A model generated the notes under the pieces. That model ran no database searches. It was given only the letters and a program-made list of their open reading frames with translations, and was not told where the DNA came from. A stretch of DNA of 64,000 nt, taken from positions 62,001 through 126,000 of the forward strand of contig NADL03000473.1 in NCBI GenBank assembly GCA_002205965.3, read 5' to 3'. Position 1 is the stretch's first letter, and each line of letters begins with the position of its first letter. This DNA is from Kappaphycus alvarezii. Lineage: Eukaryota > Rhodophyta > Florideophyceae > Gigartinales > Solieriaceae. A program made the position numbers and the translations under genes. This document shows positions 21,978 through 35,071 of this stretch, one piece after another.

Positions 21978-24900
21978 AATGAATTAAGGGAGTGTATTAT
22001 GATCCCGTGTAGAGCTTTGTGGGATAAAAAAATACCGTTACTACACGTAAGGTTATCTTGGATCCGATTATAACCCCAAATAAATTGTTCAAAAAATTGC
22101 TGAGAACTTTAAAAGGCCCAATTGTCCTTCATTTTAAGAAAATGGATGTTTCAATTTATGAACTTGAGAGGTTTATGTGAATATAGGGCTGCTCTAAATA
22201 AGAGAGGTATATTCAATTCACTTACAGGGGCTAAATATAACTTCTCCCCTACTTCGTTTTCGAAAGTATTTTAGAGCTTAAAACATCTTTTAGGTACGTC
22301 AAATACGTAAGTCTAGGTTTAACTGAGACAGAGATATATGAATCTTGACCGAAAAAGATTATTTCACCATAACTGGAACTCTAGATCAAAACAGGAAAAA
22401 ACGTAAAGGGAGGCAGAACTGATGGTTTCTAGTTGATACTTTCATCGGAAAAGAGATCCTATCAGATGCGTGTACCGTCTATCAAATCAGTGTAAAGGCA
22501 GGGAAAAGCTCTCATATCTGGGTTTTTATTGTGCGACGAATCCTATTTTATAAAGAAATGGTTCGATTATAACGTATCTATTCGCTCGAATAACCTTAAA
22601 ATATCAAAATGGAACGCAAATGATGGGTTATACTCGGCGGCCTAAGCTAGAGGTATGGCTTCTGCCACATCCTTAGATATTTTTCACATAGGTACTTTTA
22701 GTAATACAACCATTGGAGGGCCTTTTGAGATAGGTAATGATTTCATACCTAATGATCCTAATGTTTAGTTTACACTATTTGCTAGTGACTTTGTGCTGTA
22801 TATTCAAGTTTAATTTACGCGTTGTTGGAGAAACCGAGATTACATGTGTACTTATCGGACCATTTAAGCGTTTGGTCTGAAATTATTAGGGATCTGTTAT
22901 GTAATGGAATAGGTATCCGCGCTCTCTTCAGTCAGAATATGGTTGCCGAAATCATCGAGTTAATAGATCCAATCGAATCTTCCCTTGATAATCGGACGAA
23001 AATTGCGGCTTTTGGTGACACTTTAAAGAGCCGAACCTTACGAATGAGGCGTTCTTATTGAAATAGAACCAAAAATATTATCATACAATGCATAATAAAT
23101 GGTTTTACATGAAAAACTTGACAAAATGAAATCTGAGTCCGGACTGCAATAGTATAGTTATGTAAACTAATCTGAAAAGGAGAATTGAAAATACGACAGA
23201 TGGATTTCAACTCTTTTTAGCGCACATATATTTATTCTTTTGGTGGCTCCAAACATCCAAAATTCAGCTGAAGCTGGAAAAAAACAAAACTTTAACGAAA
23301 TTAGTAGCCTTAACCGTGTCTTTTTCGCCCAATTCTTGGTCGACTCTAGTACTAAGTCCAAAGAAACAGCCCCTTCAATACTTGACTGGGACATGATCTT
23401 TTCTTTGCTAGAATTTTCTTCGAATCTAGCTCCCTTCTAAGTTCACATTCACTACCAGTCTCAAGATAAAATGCATGGATTCATACCTATATTTGAGGCG
23501 AGAATGGCCGCGAACGGCATTAAGATGATTCTTTCTTAATAGTTAAGACCAAAATTGTAATAGTTATGGCAAGAAAGCGCAACGGGATACACTAGCTTCA
23601 ACGTTTAGCTTTTTACCTCTAATGTGATCATATTTCAGTTCCTGCAAGAAAGATGGCATCATTACTGCACAACATTTCGACCGATTGATTACAAATTACC
23701 GAAAATTCATATTCTGGCGATCGCACACTGAGCCCTGTATTTTTCGATCTTTTGTACTGTGATCACACACTAATCAGGCATCAAAGTGTTATAATAATGC
23801 ATCCTTATATTCTCCTGCTATTCAGAACATCTGTCTCCGGCCACCCATTCCGTGGACATATTCAGCTCATTCTTTGTTTCATAAATATAATCTGCTAGAA
23901 AAGGAAGTACTTTGTGCCTATTACTACCATAAAAAAATAACCTTGAAAACAGAAATGGTGTCCGAGCTTATCCCTCATTTGTTTCTCCTCTATTTAAACT
24001 TATTCATTATTTAAAGCAACCAATCATTTTTTGGGTATCTCTAATTGATGATAGGCAGTTAAGCCCAGTTTCTGGTAGTTTTATTGTTGAACGACTAGTA
24101 TTCTTGAGGAAATCGTTTCTTATATTTCCATGAGTTCATTTTTTAAAACAAAGTAAATATTGTGACCAATTCCAAAAGAATTTTTGCTACGTCTCGAATA
24201 AATTCATAGCAGATTTTCTATTGAAATATATGTAATTTTGAAGCAAAAATATCTGATGAAGATTTCTGGATATTCAAGTTAGTAAGTTTATTTTGAAGCC
24301 TTGAAGCACCACGGACTGAAAATTGCTGAAATTTTAACAAGTTTTAGTGTACAGCAGGAGGTTTAAGGCGTAAATGTTCTTTTGTGAGCACAATTACGGT
24401 ATTTAAACGAATATTTACTCTCGAAAGGAAACCACTCATAGAAAAGGGTAACTATTATTGAACTTCTGTAAGTTTCTGTATGAACAGGTCTAATTATTTT
24501 GTTTAGCAGTGGTGTCGTAGTCATTCCATATGCTAAAAAGTATTGATACGAACTCAATGCTGCTCAATTGTGTCCTAAAGTATTTGGCAGGGACAAAAAA
24601 CGAATTCGTTCTCTACAAGTAAGGTATTTTCTTTGAGATAGAGACTTTTCATTATACAGATTTGATTTGAAGCAGAAATAACGAGATTAAACTACTACAT
24701 CCCAATTGCTGAACCATGAGAAGTGTTAGATAATCCATAACAAAATCTTCATTTATCGACACTAAACAGATAGCAATGTCAATATGCCCAAGAAATATGA
24801 GCTGGATTTGTAAAAAAAGGAATGTTGGGAAGAAAAAGTATGTATACGTCGATATATAGACTTCACATCCAAAAATAACAGGAGTCTGGGACGCTATATA

Positions 24901-25800
24901 GGTGCGCAATTTGCAACTCAAAGTCATATCGTGGTCAAAACCTTCATGTGGAAAGTATACAGTACGAAGCACCTTCGACAGAAACTGGGCAAAGTATTGC
25001 ACGGAATTTGTACACTGTACTGAATCTATAGTTAATATAAATTGACTGTTCCGGGGCATGAAATTCGTCAAAAATCTGTCAGAAATTTTCATCCGAAAAA
25101 TATTTGTTGGGCATTCTTGCTGCTGAACCTGCTCCAATACTCCTAGTAGAGCCAGATCAGCCACTCTTCTTACCTGCCATCATGAACGAATTCTCACCCG
25201 AGAAACCTCCAATTCTAGTACCTAACTGCATCATTAAAGCCCTGGTAGACCATCCTAAGAAACCAAACAAATCCAAAAAACCTCTTTTTCAGGCAACATA
25301 TCTTCGCTTTAAAAAATCCCTACGAATTCGAAAAAATTACAGGGACATGCTACACGGGTCACCCCTTAAAGGTTGTATCGTGTCGCGTCCCGCATCCCAC
25401 GCTGATAAAAACGACTGTATTCCATTTCTTTGGAATTTTTATTCTGCGAGCAGACCCAAGCACTTCGACATGCTTGTGAAACAAAATATACTGCAAATTT
25501 GAAAGACTATTTGCTGCTTTGCGCCTTTTTCACATATTCATTATGATCTAAAAAGCTCTCTATTCTCAATGTTTTCATAACTTTCTTTTAAATTTTACAT
25601 ATAAGACTATTATCGAGCTTTTTTAACGGAACACTGCATTTTTTCACGTCGCTCACTAGAAAGTAGCCCAGCAGATGTGCAACGACCCCCGGAAGATTAA
25701 AAAACGATGTGCAAACCATCACAAACATAATAGGCGATCTATCATCATCCAGCTGTCTAACACCCATCAAATTCTCTCAAAATACTAAAGCTAGTCACAT
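21978..25800. other. AT-rich DNA, no supported gene
   Basis: The only ORF worth naming starts at ATG 25182 and runs to 25502 (about 106 codons, plus strand, Lys/Pro-rich start). It has no recognisable domain and is within what chance allows. Everything else is short. Confidence 0.5.
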
Positions 25801-25803
25801 TTT

Positions 25804-26215
25804 GGGCACACTGCTGTTACTTAGTGGGCTCCGACTCAGCGATCATCGAAATGTACGGATCATTGTGCGCAAAAAAGGCAATCTATGGTTGAACGTTTAG
25901 TTTACGCTTCTGGTGAACAGGTTGGCGCATTGGATCAGGGCCTATCCGGAAAAATAATCAACGAGAGCAGAGATAGACTGTAAGCAGATAGCACTGATTT
26001 AGTTTAGAATCTATTCTCAAATGATCACTAAATCCAAGGGTATGAAGTATCCAATGGAACTAATCGGTGCAACAGACAACACTTAAGATCACGAAAAATT
26101 TCTATTGATCCAATTGGCGAGAGGTCATCAAGTAAATGCTGATTGTGGAGGGATGAAAATTTTCCTAAGCCAGGGGCCCTTAACAGAATGGCATCAGCTT
26201 ACTGGCTCGGTGCAA
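25804..26215 (-). mobile_element. Old solo LTR of the 11-18 kb gypsy family
   Basis: Collinear with the gypsy LTRs at 11145 and 17474: GTGCGCAAAAAAGGCAAT, ATGGTTGAACG, TTCTGGTGAACAG, CAACGAGAG, GTAAGCA, TTGATCCAATTGGCGAGA and AAATGCTGATTG recur in the same order, with many substitutions. No internal sequence adjoins it. It is far older than the 11-18 kb insertion. Confidence 0.65.
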
Positions 26216-29200
26216 ATGTTTTTGCTTTTATTTTTTTAACTATTGCCTCATTACAAAAAAGAATTTTTGAAGAACGTCAATGCATGGAAACTGTGTTCAA
26301 AAAGCGCATTTTTGGTGTCTGATTACACTGCAATCATTACAAAATGCTACAAAATGCCCCAATCACCTCTCCTCCCGTATTTGATTCGTGATGAAATGAA
26401 TTAGGAATCATTATCTAATTTCGCTGGCTTTCGGTCCCTCAGTACTCTTTGTGTCTTTTAGTATACTTTTGACAACATCTGATGGCACATTTATACATTT
26501 TAATTTCCTGGGAGGATTGAAGAATAAATATTGCGTCTTCTACTCCTTTCTGGCGGTGTTTAGCGTCTTTTCTACCGCCGATCCCTATATCCCCTACTAT
26601 GGTAGAGTCAGTGAATTCCCCCAGCTAATTTAGGACTTCAACAGCGTTTTGGTAACGTAAATTTCTGGTTTCATTACCGAGTACTCAGCCGAGACGAGTA
26701 TAAGCTCGATCGAAAGTTGTTTTTCGAATTCATTTTGCAGACTACGGAGCTGTTTAACTATTCTGTCCATAATATCAAGCGGCCTTGTATCATAACATGG
26801 CAGACTATCGTACCGTGTCGAAAGGAGCGCGAAAAGCTTGGAAGTAATGGAAACTTTGGAGCGTGATTACTTCTGTAGATCCAAGTTCTCTTACGTTTAA
26901 ACAGTTTTACAATAAATATATAATGACTCGAAGTATCTAGTCGCTCAAAGTGCTTAAAATCGGCCTGCTTCCCTAGCTTTTATCAAATGCGTTATCAGTT
27001 CCAATGGCAGCGTATGTCCAAACTTAGAAAGCAAATAATTCAAAAAGTTACTCTTCGATCGATACTATAGTACAAATCAAGAGAGTCTGCATCAATCGAC
27101 AGGAGGGAGAGCTCTCTTTCGGTGAAATATGAAAATGGGTCCAAAAGTGAAGATAAATTTCCGCTAGTGTTACTGTTGTAAATTCGGTCATTACAAGAAC
27201 GACTTAAAGCATCCGAATATATTTGAACTTTCAGAATTGTATACAAATAGAATACAGAAAAGGAAGTGTTATGGGAAGCCTTACAACTACTGCGAAGTCG
27301 AAAGGGGTTGAGAAAAGATTTCATCACTGTCTATTTTAGAGAAAATACACACAAAATGCACGGTCGCCAACTGCCTGTATTTATGAAGAGATGTGCTACG
27401 TTTGTAGATGGAAGGGAAATAAATAGAATGAAACACGGACACTTGTCCATTTCACCAGCTAAAGAGGGCGTGACTTCAATGTCACTGCAGCTAAGTTACA
27501 CTCTCTGTGTTCTATACCGATATTCTATTGCAAAAAATTATTTTCTGATCTATGCAAGGTACTTAAGGATTTGAGGTGTGCTTTTATGATTTGAAGCGTA
27601 ATAGTTCAAATCATTATATTCTAAAAAAGTGGCAGATATGTATCCTTTCAAAAAATATGGATTCTCAAGGTATTGGGTGGGAGATAGTTCCCCTTGTGCT
27701 CTTTAGTAGAATAATGTTCCTGATATAATTATTCAAACAGTTATGAATGCTGGCATTCTATTCTGTCACATTCTGGGATTTTCTTGCGTGTACCACAAAT
27801 TCTGAAGGCAGGAGGCGTCCGTACAGCTACATCATTGCTTAATCTAGCAGAGATCGATATGCATGATTTTAAGGCTACCGACGAGATTTTAATTGGTAAA
27901 AGACACAATGTCTGCGAACATTTTTGAGCTCATCATGTTTGATTGACGTTACAGATGTCCGTGTAAGGTGCAAAATCCTGGTAAGTGTTCTGTTACCCAT
28001 AACTATCAGATGTTTGAAATAGAAAAGAAGCTTACCAAACAATGCAGCAATGGGTAATGTGATGAAAATTTACTCTCTTCGAGGTTATGAGAAAGCATAT
28101 GCTCACCTTAAATAATTTATCCCATGACTAGGTGTCCCTTCCAGATGAAAGGCATCCAGAGGAAATCCGTAATTCATCTGGATCTGAAGATACGGACTAC
28201 TTTGATAGAGACGGTGATTGTTGATTTTCACAACAAAACCTCGCGTTTTTCAACTTTTCACGATTTCAGACACCTATAAATCGTAGCGAATGTCCAAATA
28301 CTATCCAGCAAATGATATTCAAGCTCTTGAATTAGAGATCGGTAGGAGTTCCCGTAGCGGAGATACAATACACTCCAGCATTACGGTAGCTATAAATTTA
28401 GAGTACAGTCATCCACGCAGTGACGCTATATTAAACTAACTTGACGGCTTGCAGGAAAGAGGAGCGAAAGAGGAGAATTGACCATTTACAAAGTGGAAGA
28501 AAGGTCTAATTGTTTGGAGTCAAAGATGGACCTTGAGGAAAATGTATAGTGGCTGATAAAATTGAAAAATATGAAGTTCTTCAACTAGTATATAGTTTTC
28601 AGAAGAGAGAGATCAAAAGTTTGTATACTCCTACGGTGAAAAAACGACAATTAGTTTTATAACAGCATCCGCCTTAAACGTTACAGTGATTAACCATCTT
28701 TAATTGAAAGTACAATATGTTGTGGCTATCTAGATTAATTTTTGATACATACGTTATGCTTTCAAAATTATTAGATCTATAAATAAAGTAAGACAATGAA
28801 CACAGACTTGTTAAGACTATTTATAGCCCTAAGAAAGCGATGGATATTAGCTGACAAACAGACATACGCTTTTATTAAATGGTCACTAAACCTATCTGGG
28901 TCACTCAGGAATCAGAACATGTGAGAGACAAAGCACAGCGAGATACGACATGGGCCGTCAACTGGAGAGTGAGGGAGGCGGGGGTGGTGACCAATCGGTG
29001 GTATTCATAGGATGGGTGTTTCCCGCGGCGGAGTGCGAAACAGGAGGCGACTTTGGCCAGGGCCTCACGAGCAGGTTTCTTTAAGAGGCTCTTTGGACAG
29101 GTATTAGCTGACAGAATAATTGCAAGCGCATTTCCGAATTTGATGTACGTTTTTTATTGGTATTTTATATATGTCCCTTAAACAAAAGAATATTAAAATC

Positions 29201-31560
29201 AGGTCCTTTTAGAACGATTACAGCTACAGAATCCTAGAGCTTTTGGGACAACCATAATACGTCCTCAAGCACATCTAATGATAATTCATGCGTCCTGAGC
29301 TACAATAGTTATAAAACTACAAGCAAGCAATGACAAGACTTTTTTCTCTTTAAGCACAAAAAATGACATTCTGGTTTTATATGACTTTGTTTGAAGTAAA
29401 TAATACAGTTATACGGGTTTACACGGGAGTGAGATTCTATGAAAAGTCTAGTACCTCAGTTCCACATTATGAATAGAGCTAAGCTTCACAGGTTCAGAGA
29501 AACAGGAATCAAATCTAATATTATTGGTTTCAGTTGTTCTTGTTTGGTTTGCTATTTAGGTTCCCTAACATTACTTACCGTAAATTTTTTATTTTTAAAT
29601 TCATTACAGCTGCCTGTAAGTCTAAGAGGAAATCTATTATGTTCTTTTGTCGTGCAAGGCAGGTGGTGTGGAAGAACTTCAAAAACGCATTAAGGTAATT
29701 AAATGGTTGAGGGTAAAGTTAACTTATCTTGATACAATGGGTAAGGGCGTCATAAGAATTATAGAGTTAATACAAAAAATGAAATTTACGAAGTCTGAGA
29801 GGATTTCTGACAATGTGAATGCATAGTAAACTTTAAAAGGGATCAATTGAAAGAATCAAGTTGAGGGATTGAATATTGCAGTGCTGAAAACATTCTTGCG
29901 GGTGTGAGGACTAAACAGATACCTCGGAGCCACCCGTAGATTTTACATCCTGACCGAATGATTTGTGTGTCCGAATTGATAGCTGCATTATAGATGCGAA
30001 TTGTTGCAATTAATATTTGTTAGACTTCCACTCACTCTATTTTCCAGAAATACAAAAGACTTGAAAGTATGATGAAGTAGTAATCTTTTAGAATGAGAAT
30101 GAGTTATTTTAATCATTACTAAGATATTTTGACCGATTATTTTGGAAAAAAAGTCTGTATCGTAAAATGTAATTTGAGATGTTTCGCTATAATTGTGATT
30201 ATAGTGTCCATAAATTTAACTGAGTAGATTGACATGGGTGTAAGATGAATTGATTTCTTTTTGGGATTACGGAATTTATTCTTTTTTCTACAGTAGATCC
30301 CTATGCTTGGAAGAGTAGATATTCAAAAGAGCTAATGTATTTGCTTGAAAAATCTATCTCACAACAATCAAGAATTACTTCTATAATAGGTTGCAAGAAA
30401 ATTACGGATAATTGAAACTCTGCTAGATGTAGTATGAACTATATTACTGAGTGGTAGTTTTGGATTCCTAATCAAGTTGTAATATTTAGTGGCTTAGTGC
30501 CTTAGGCACTGCTTGCTCGAGCCATTGCATCTTAGACACCTACTATTACATATATGTATAATAAGGGCTAAGATGTTGGAAATTACAGAAAGTACAGTAA
30601 AACCAAACTAGTCTGAAACCAAGTAACCGTCTTTAGACCGGACACACCTCTTCTGCAACATTGCCTATGAATAAACTATCTGCTTCCTACATGGTTGCAT
30701 CGCTACAGCTCAAGTCTTTCGCCGCTTGCATCACAATTCGTTACACTATTCTTGCTGCACTAATCTCGCATCCGTGTATATAATTGTAAGTCTTACTCTT
30801 GTCTGTCTGCTTGTCAATCCCGATCTGTTTTGTGATACACCTGTCTTATCGAGTGTTTCTAGCAGTTTCGTCGTCGTAATTTTTCCTGCTTTTAGGAATA
30901 ACATTTTATCTCATGCTAAAGTCTGATTTGGTGCTGCTATATGTTCCATTCATCGACTTTCCTCTATTGTGGTTAAAGAAAGGCCCTTAACGGCGCCAGA
31001 TGATTAGAAAACTTAAAATTCTGTCGACTTTTTGATACCATTTCCACCTGGATAACAGTTGTCCCCATAGAAGAGATGTGTCGTCCGCTCTGAATTTCTA
31101 CCTCTTAGCAAGAATTTACAGAGACCTTGATAAAATATTTAGGAAATGCTACACGACTAGTCTAGGAAGAATTGAAGATGAAAATGAAGAATAAAAAACG
31201 AATTTGACACACAGCATACAAAACACAACACAGTTTTTGTTGCAACCACAGCCTTGTCACTCGCCCTGGATGACATTTTACCGATGCGCGTTGATGACTG
31301 TGTAGGTCTACGGAGGCGATTATCCGCGTGATTCCTAGTCCGATTCCTGTGCGCCAAAAATATATGCTAAGTGCAGGTAATAGACTTCACAACAATGAGG
31401 AGTACCATTTGGGTGTAGCAAAACGTGAGGGAAGTAAGAGACAACGGAAAAGAACATTACAAGCGCTCGTTCCGCCGCCATGCAAGGTATTCTGAAGGCC
31501 TCTATGACTCGTAAGAAGTATTCAGGATTGTGGAATGAAGATCTTTTAAATTTCATTTAT
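26216..31560. other. AT-rich DNA, no supported gene
   Basis: No ORF above about 100 codons and no recognised motif. A short GC-richer island at about 28940-29060 stands out in base composition but encodes nothing I recognise. Confidence 0.55.
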
Positions 31561-34500
31561 TTGTTTTAACTATCAGTCGAAATGTGCTTTTTTCAGTGCG
31601 AAAGCTTTGAAGGGCATACCAATTATGCTCGATGGGGACACGCCTTCATAAGACCTGTACAATTTTAAGGGGGATTCCTCGAAGTATCGCAATGCAATCA
31701 ATCTGCGGTTACAATGGATCACGTTGGACGCTCAGGGAGCCATAATGCTGCAAGAATGGTACAAATAGATCTCGCAGCATGCTTCAGAAGGACCCCAGAA
31801 AAGTATCAGCTTTCTGTTTTTCGCTTCTTGTCAGCCCGACTGAGTATAAGATAGCATCAGTTCGATCCTTGTTCCGAAAATGCATTTTTTTTCGTGATTA
31901 ATTGCTGAGTGCAGTATATATGCCAAGTATTGAGCGCGCTTTTAAGTTGTAGCCACCTTGCATCAGCTCACGATGTGAATCAGAAATTGCGTTTTTCCTG
32001 TCCGCTGAACTAAGGTCAGCTGGTGACTACCATGGCGATGATGGCGAGGCCAACTTCTCCCTTGGGCAGCAATATATGGGCTTTACTGAGAGGGATATCA
32101 ATCGTCCTTAAGGGACGCTCTCTTCACGCAGCTATGTAGAAAGGCACTTGGCGAGAGTAAAAGGGTGTTTGGTATGTGAGCAGCAGCACTTGGCGCCAAA
32201 TTATCATCCTATGCATGATGTGTAAATGACTTTAAAGAAGCTGAAGGGAGATGGCGCATATGTTCTCGCCGAATATGGTATGAGGTTTTCCTAGCAGATA
32301 ACACTCAAAGATGCGAAGATCACTGGTTATCTGAAGAACTAGAAGAAGAGGAGGACTTCAGTATGCTTTTTGACGAAGTCGTTGAGCTTAACGAGTCTGT
32401 TGAGGGACTTTTGTCCAACCTAACGTATGGAAATAGCTGTAGCTTTAATTCACAGCGTAAATGCTGGAACCAAATAGGGGCATCCTTAGTTGCTTTGATA
32501 TCTCCCAGGAAGAAATAGAGAGTTACGAGCCGTTCCTAAATATTTGTAGGGACTGCTTAGGCAGCATGTATATATTGGAGGAGTTGCTTGGGTCTCATCT
32601 AGAGAATAGGAAATAAGAGGACCAGATCGATTGTTCATTTCTTAAGTATCTTTTGTTTAGAGTATTTCATCCACACAAAGTGTTTTTTTGCATTTCGTGG
32701 TATCTTTTGTAGTTTTGGTCGGACTTTAGGGGTATCCAAAAGACTATATAAGCTTAGTAAACTGCTTCCTCTTGGAGAGGTCAAGCAAGTTCGCAGAAAA
32801 CTTCAAGTAAAGTCCCAAGTAGTAGGAAGGTGACAGTCAACTTTGGACACAAGAAAAAAGTTTTCCTACGCTGGTCGCAGAGCTTCAGTGTTAGAACCTG
32901 CCCCTTCTATACTTGCATGTAGCCCTTTCAACTTTCCTCCTTATCCACTCCTTTTTGTTAGTTCAAATATACAACGGTAGCACTTTTGTAGCTTACAACG
33001 CCTCCTACTTGGGTAATTGGTTCCGAGTATCTCTTCTCCCGGCGATTTATCCCTATCACGGGGCTAATCGCAGAACTGTCATGAGCCTCAAGCAGTATCT
33101 TGATTACTGTTAGGAGTGCTGTGTTTCAGCATCCATCACTGAGGATCATATCCTCGAAATGAGAATTAATCATTGCACCATAGGCACCGCTGTGATATCT
33201 ATTCCTTTCCCAAACCGCGGTCTGGTTTTTGATGTTATTTTACACTTCATGAATGAGAATTTTCGATTCTAATTGGGACGGAAAGATCTCAAGGAGACGA
33301 GAATATACCTGGGAGTACAGTGGTATTGCTTGCATTTTATGGGGCGCAGTCAGAAACTTGCCATTGAAAATGATTTCTTGGTCTACAAATGATTTTCGTA
33401 TAATTTGCTCTTCACATACAGTGAGCTCAATAAGTTTTAAAGCTCGTTTTGTCATCACTCAGTCACTGCCCTCAACAAATTCATAAAAAGCGCAAGACCG
33501 AAGGAGTTCTCAAAGGACGTTGCACAGGCCGTTAAAGAACTCACAGAGCGATGTCAGATTTTTGTCTAGAGGGGACTTAAAACAAGGATATTCAAACTCA
33601 TGCTGGGTTCTGAATATGGTAGGATCAAAAAACATGTGGCTGCTCACATCATGTACTTTAGGTAACACGGGCATAAAAAACAACTCCTTAATTTCGTCGA
33701 TGAGTCCACCCATTTTGCAGCGGCTATGTTCCCTCGCAATGTATCATCCAGGGAAGTTTGGAGAACAATTTCCCGATGCTTGTCACATTTTTATCTCGAC
33801 CACCTGATTACTTGAGACTCGACCAAGGATCTCATTTTACGTCGGAATAGTTTATTAGTGCAGCACAGTCGACAGGTATAAGGTGGTCCATGCACCAGTA
33901 GAAATTCCAGCATCAATGTCACATGGAAATAAATCACACTCTCCTGTGATCTGCGTATGATAAGCTGGCTAGGGAATCACCGGACTAAAACTTCATTATA
34001 TCCTTCAGATAGCATTACATTATGTCAATAGTACTGTTGGTCCGGAGGTACTTTGCCCTAGGCTTTACATTTTTGGTCCGAGATTGGCCCTTCCGAGACC
34101 TGCAAGAAGTATACCGACACCAACCAAGTGAGGCGTTCCAAAGCAATTGATGATTCAATTGAAGACGTATCCAGAGAACAAGAAATACGGAATTTCTCGT
34201 TTGCTTTTAAGTATCGCGGTCCATTCGGCGGAAAGCGAGGTGATCTGGATAGCCTACTTTTCGGTGATCCTCTTCGTATTTACAGAGACTCTTCAACGCT
34301 CTGGTAGGGCCCATTCAGCTTCTTCTCGAAGGAAAGAGAAAAGTCTTGGGTGAAATTACCTCATGGACGGAAAATTTTCCGGTCCCATGTAGTAAAGCAA
34401 GATAGCTGTGCAAAGTATAGAAGAAATGTAAATTCAACCTCGCATTATAATGAATCGGCAAAGTTTTCCGACAAAGTATTGCTAGCTATGACTGGAAAAA

Positions 34501-35071
34501 CGACTAAGTACATGTTTTATAGGATTCCGCGGCAGAATATCATGAATCACGGGAAGCTGAATACAGGATTTGCTTGGTGGCCGAATCTTTAAAATTGTTT
34601 GCAGGAATTAATTGTTGAATATAATGCCTGTCTGCGGCACTAGGTGTGTTGATCTTGTTAGAGAACAGATTAAGGGGTCAGTTTCAAGAAATAATCCCTG
34701 GTTTCCCATATTGACCAAGACTATGGTTTAAGAAACGTGCCTATGAGTCACTAATAACATCAAAGTTATTGCAACCCTTGGTGATGTGCATCGCGGCGAT
34801 GCAAGCAGAAAATTATGCTTACAATAATGACATTACCCAGGCCTACCCGCAAAGCCAGAGTATCCTTGGGCGACCCGTTTATCCCTGTCCGCCGATAGAA
34901 ACGAAAATTCCTCGTGACAGGCTCTTTCTCGCGTTTAAACCGCTGTACGGAATCCCCAAGTCATTTTTACACTGGTTTGTGACATAATCTAGCCATTACC
35001 GTTCCGAACATGGAATTAGAGCATGCAGCCCCGACAGTTGCATCCTGTACCGACAAAAGCATGATAGGAAG
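31561..35071 (+). mobile_element. Decayed Ty1/copia element body
   Basis: Fragments of a copia polyprotein lie in the right order on the plus strand. A gag-type Cys/His block (HLARVKGCLVCEQQHLA, about 32130-32200) comes first. Integrase follows (VDESTHFAAAMFPR near 33700, TVGPEVLCPRLYIFG near 34040, then a C-terminal block LPHGRKIFRSHVVKQ near 34350). The start of RT follows (DITQAYPQSQSILGRPVYPC and LAFKPLYGIPKSFLHW, 34830-34985). Integrases of this kind I associate with algal and oomycete copia elements. A partial LTR of another family lies between the gag and integrase parts, and the body is cut off at 35071 by the LTR starting at 35072. It is heavily broken and old. Confidence 0.75.
32480..33058 (+). 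mobile_element. Partial LTR, family L, inside the copia remnant
   Basis: Matches the 3' 600 bp of the complete LTR at 35072-36589: the GATATCTCCCAGGAAGAAAT and GAGGAGTTGCTTGGGTCTCA blocks, the TATA block ACTATATAAGCTTAGTAAAC, the GGTAGCACTTTTGTAGC block, and the end CGATTTATCCCTATCA (to 33058). Its 5' part is missing or too diverged. It could be a solo insertion or the upstream partner of 35072-36589. Confidence 0.75.

Noticed and set aside
25182-25502. 106-codon hypothetical gene
   Set aside because: An isolated ORF in AT-rich DNA without motif, repeat or paralogue; chance is sufficient.
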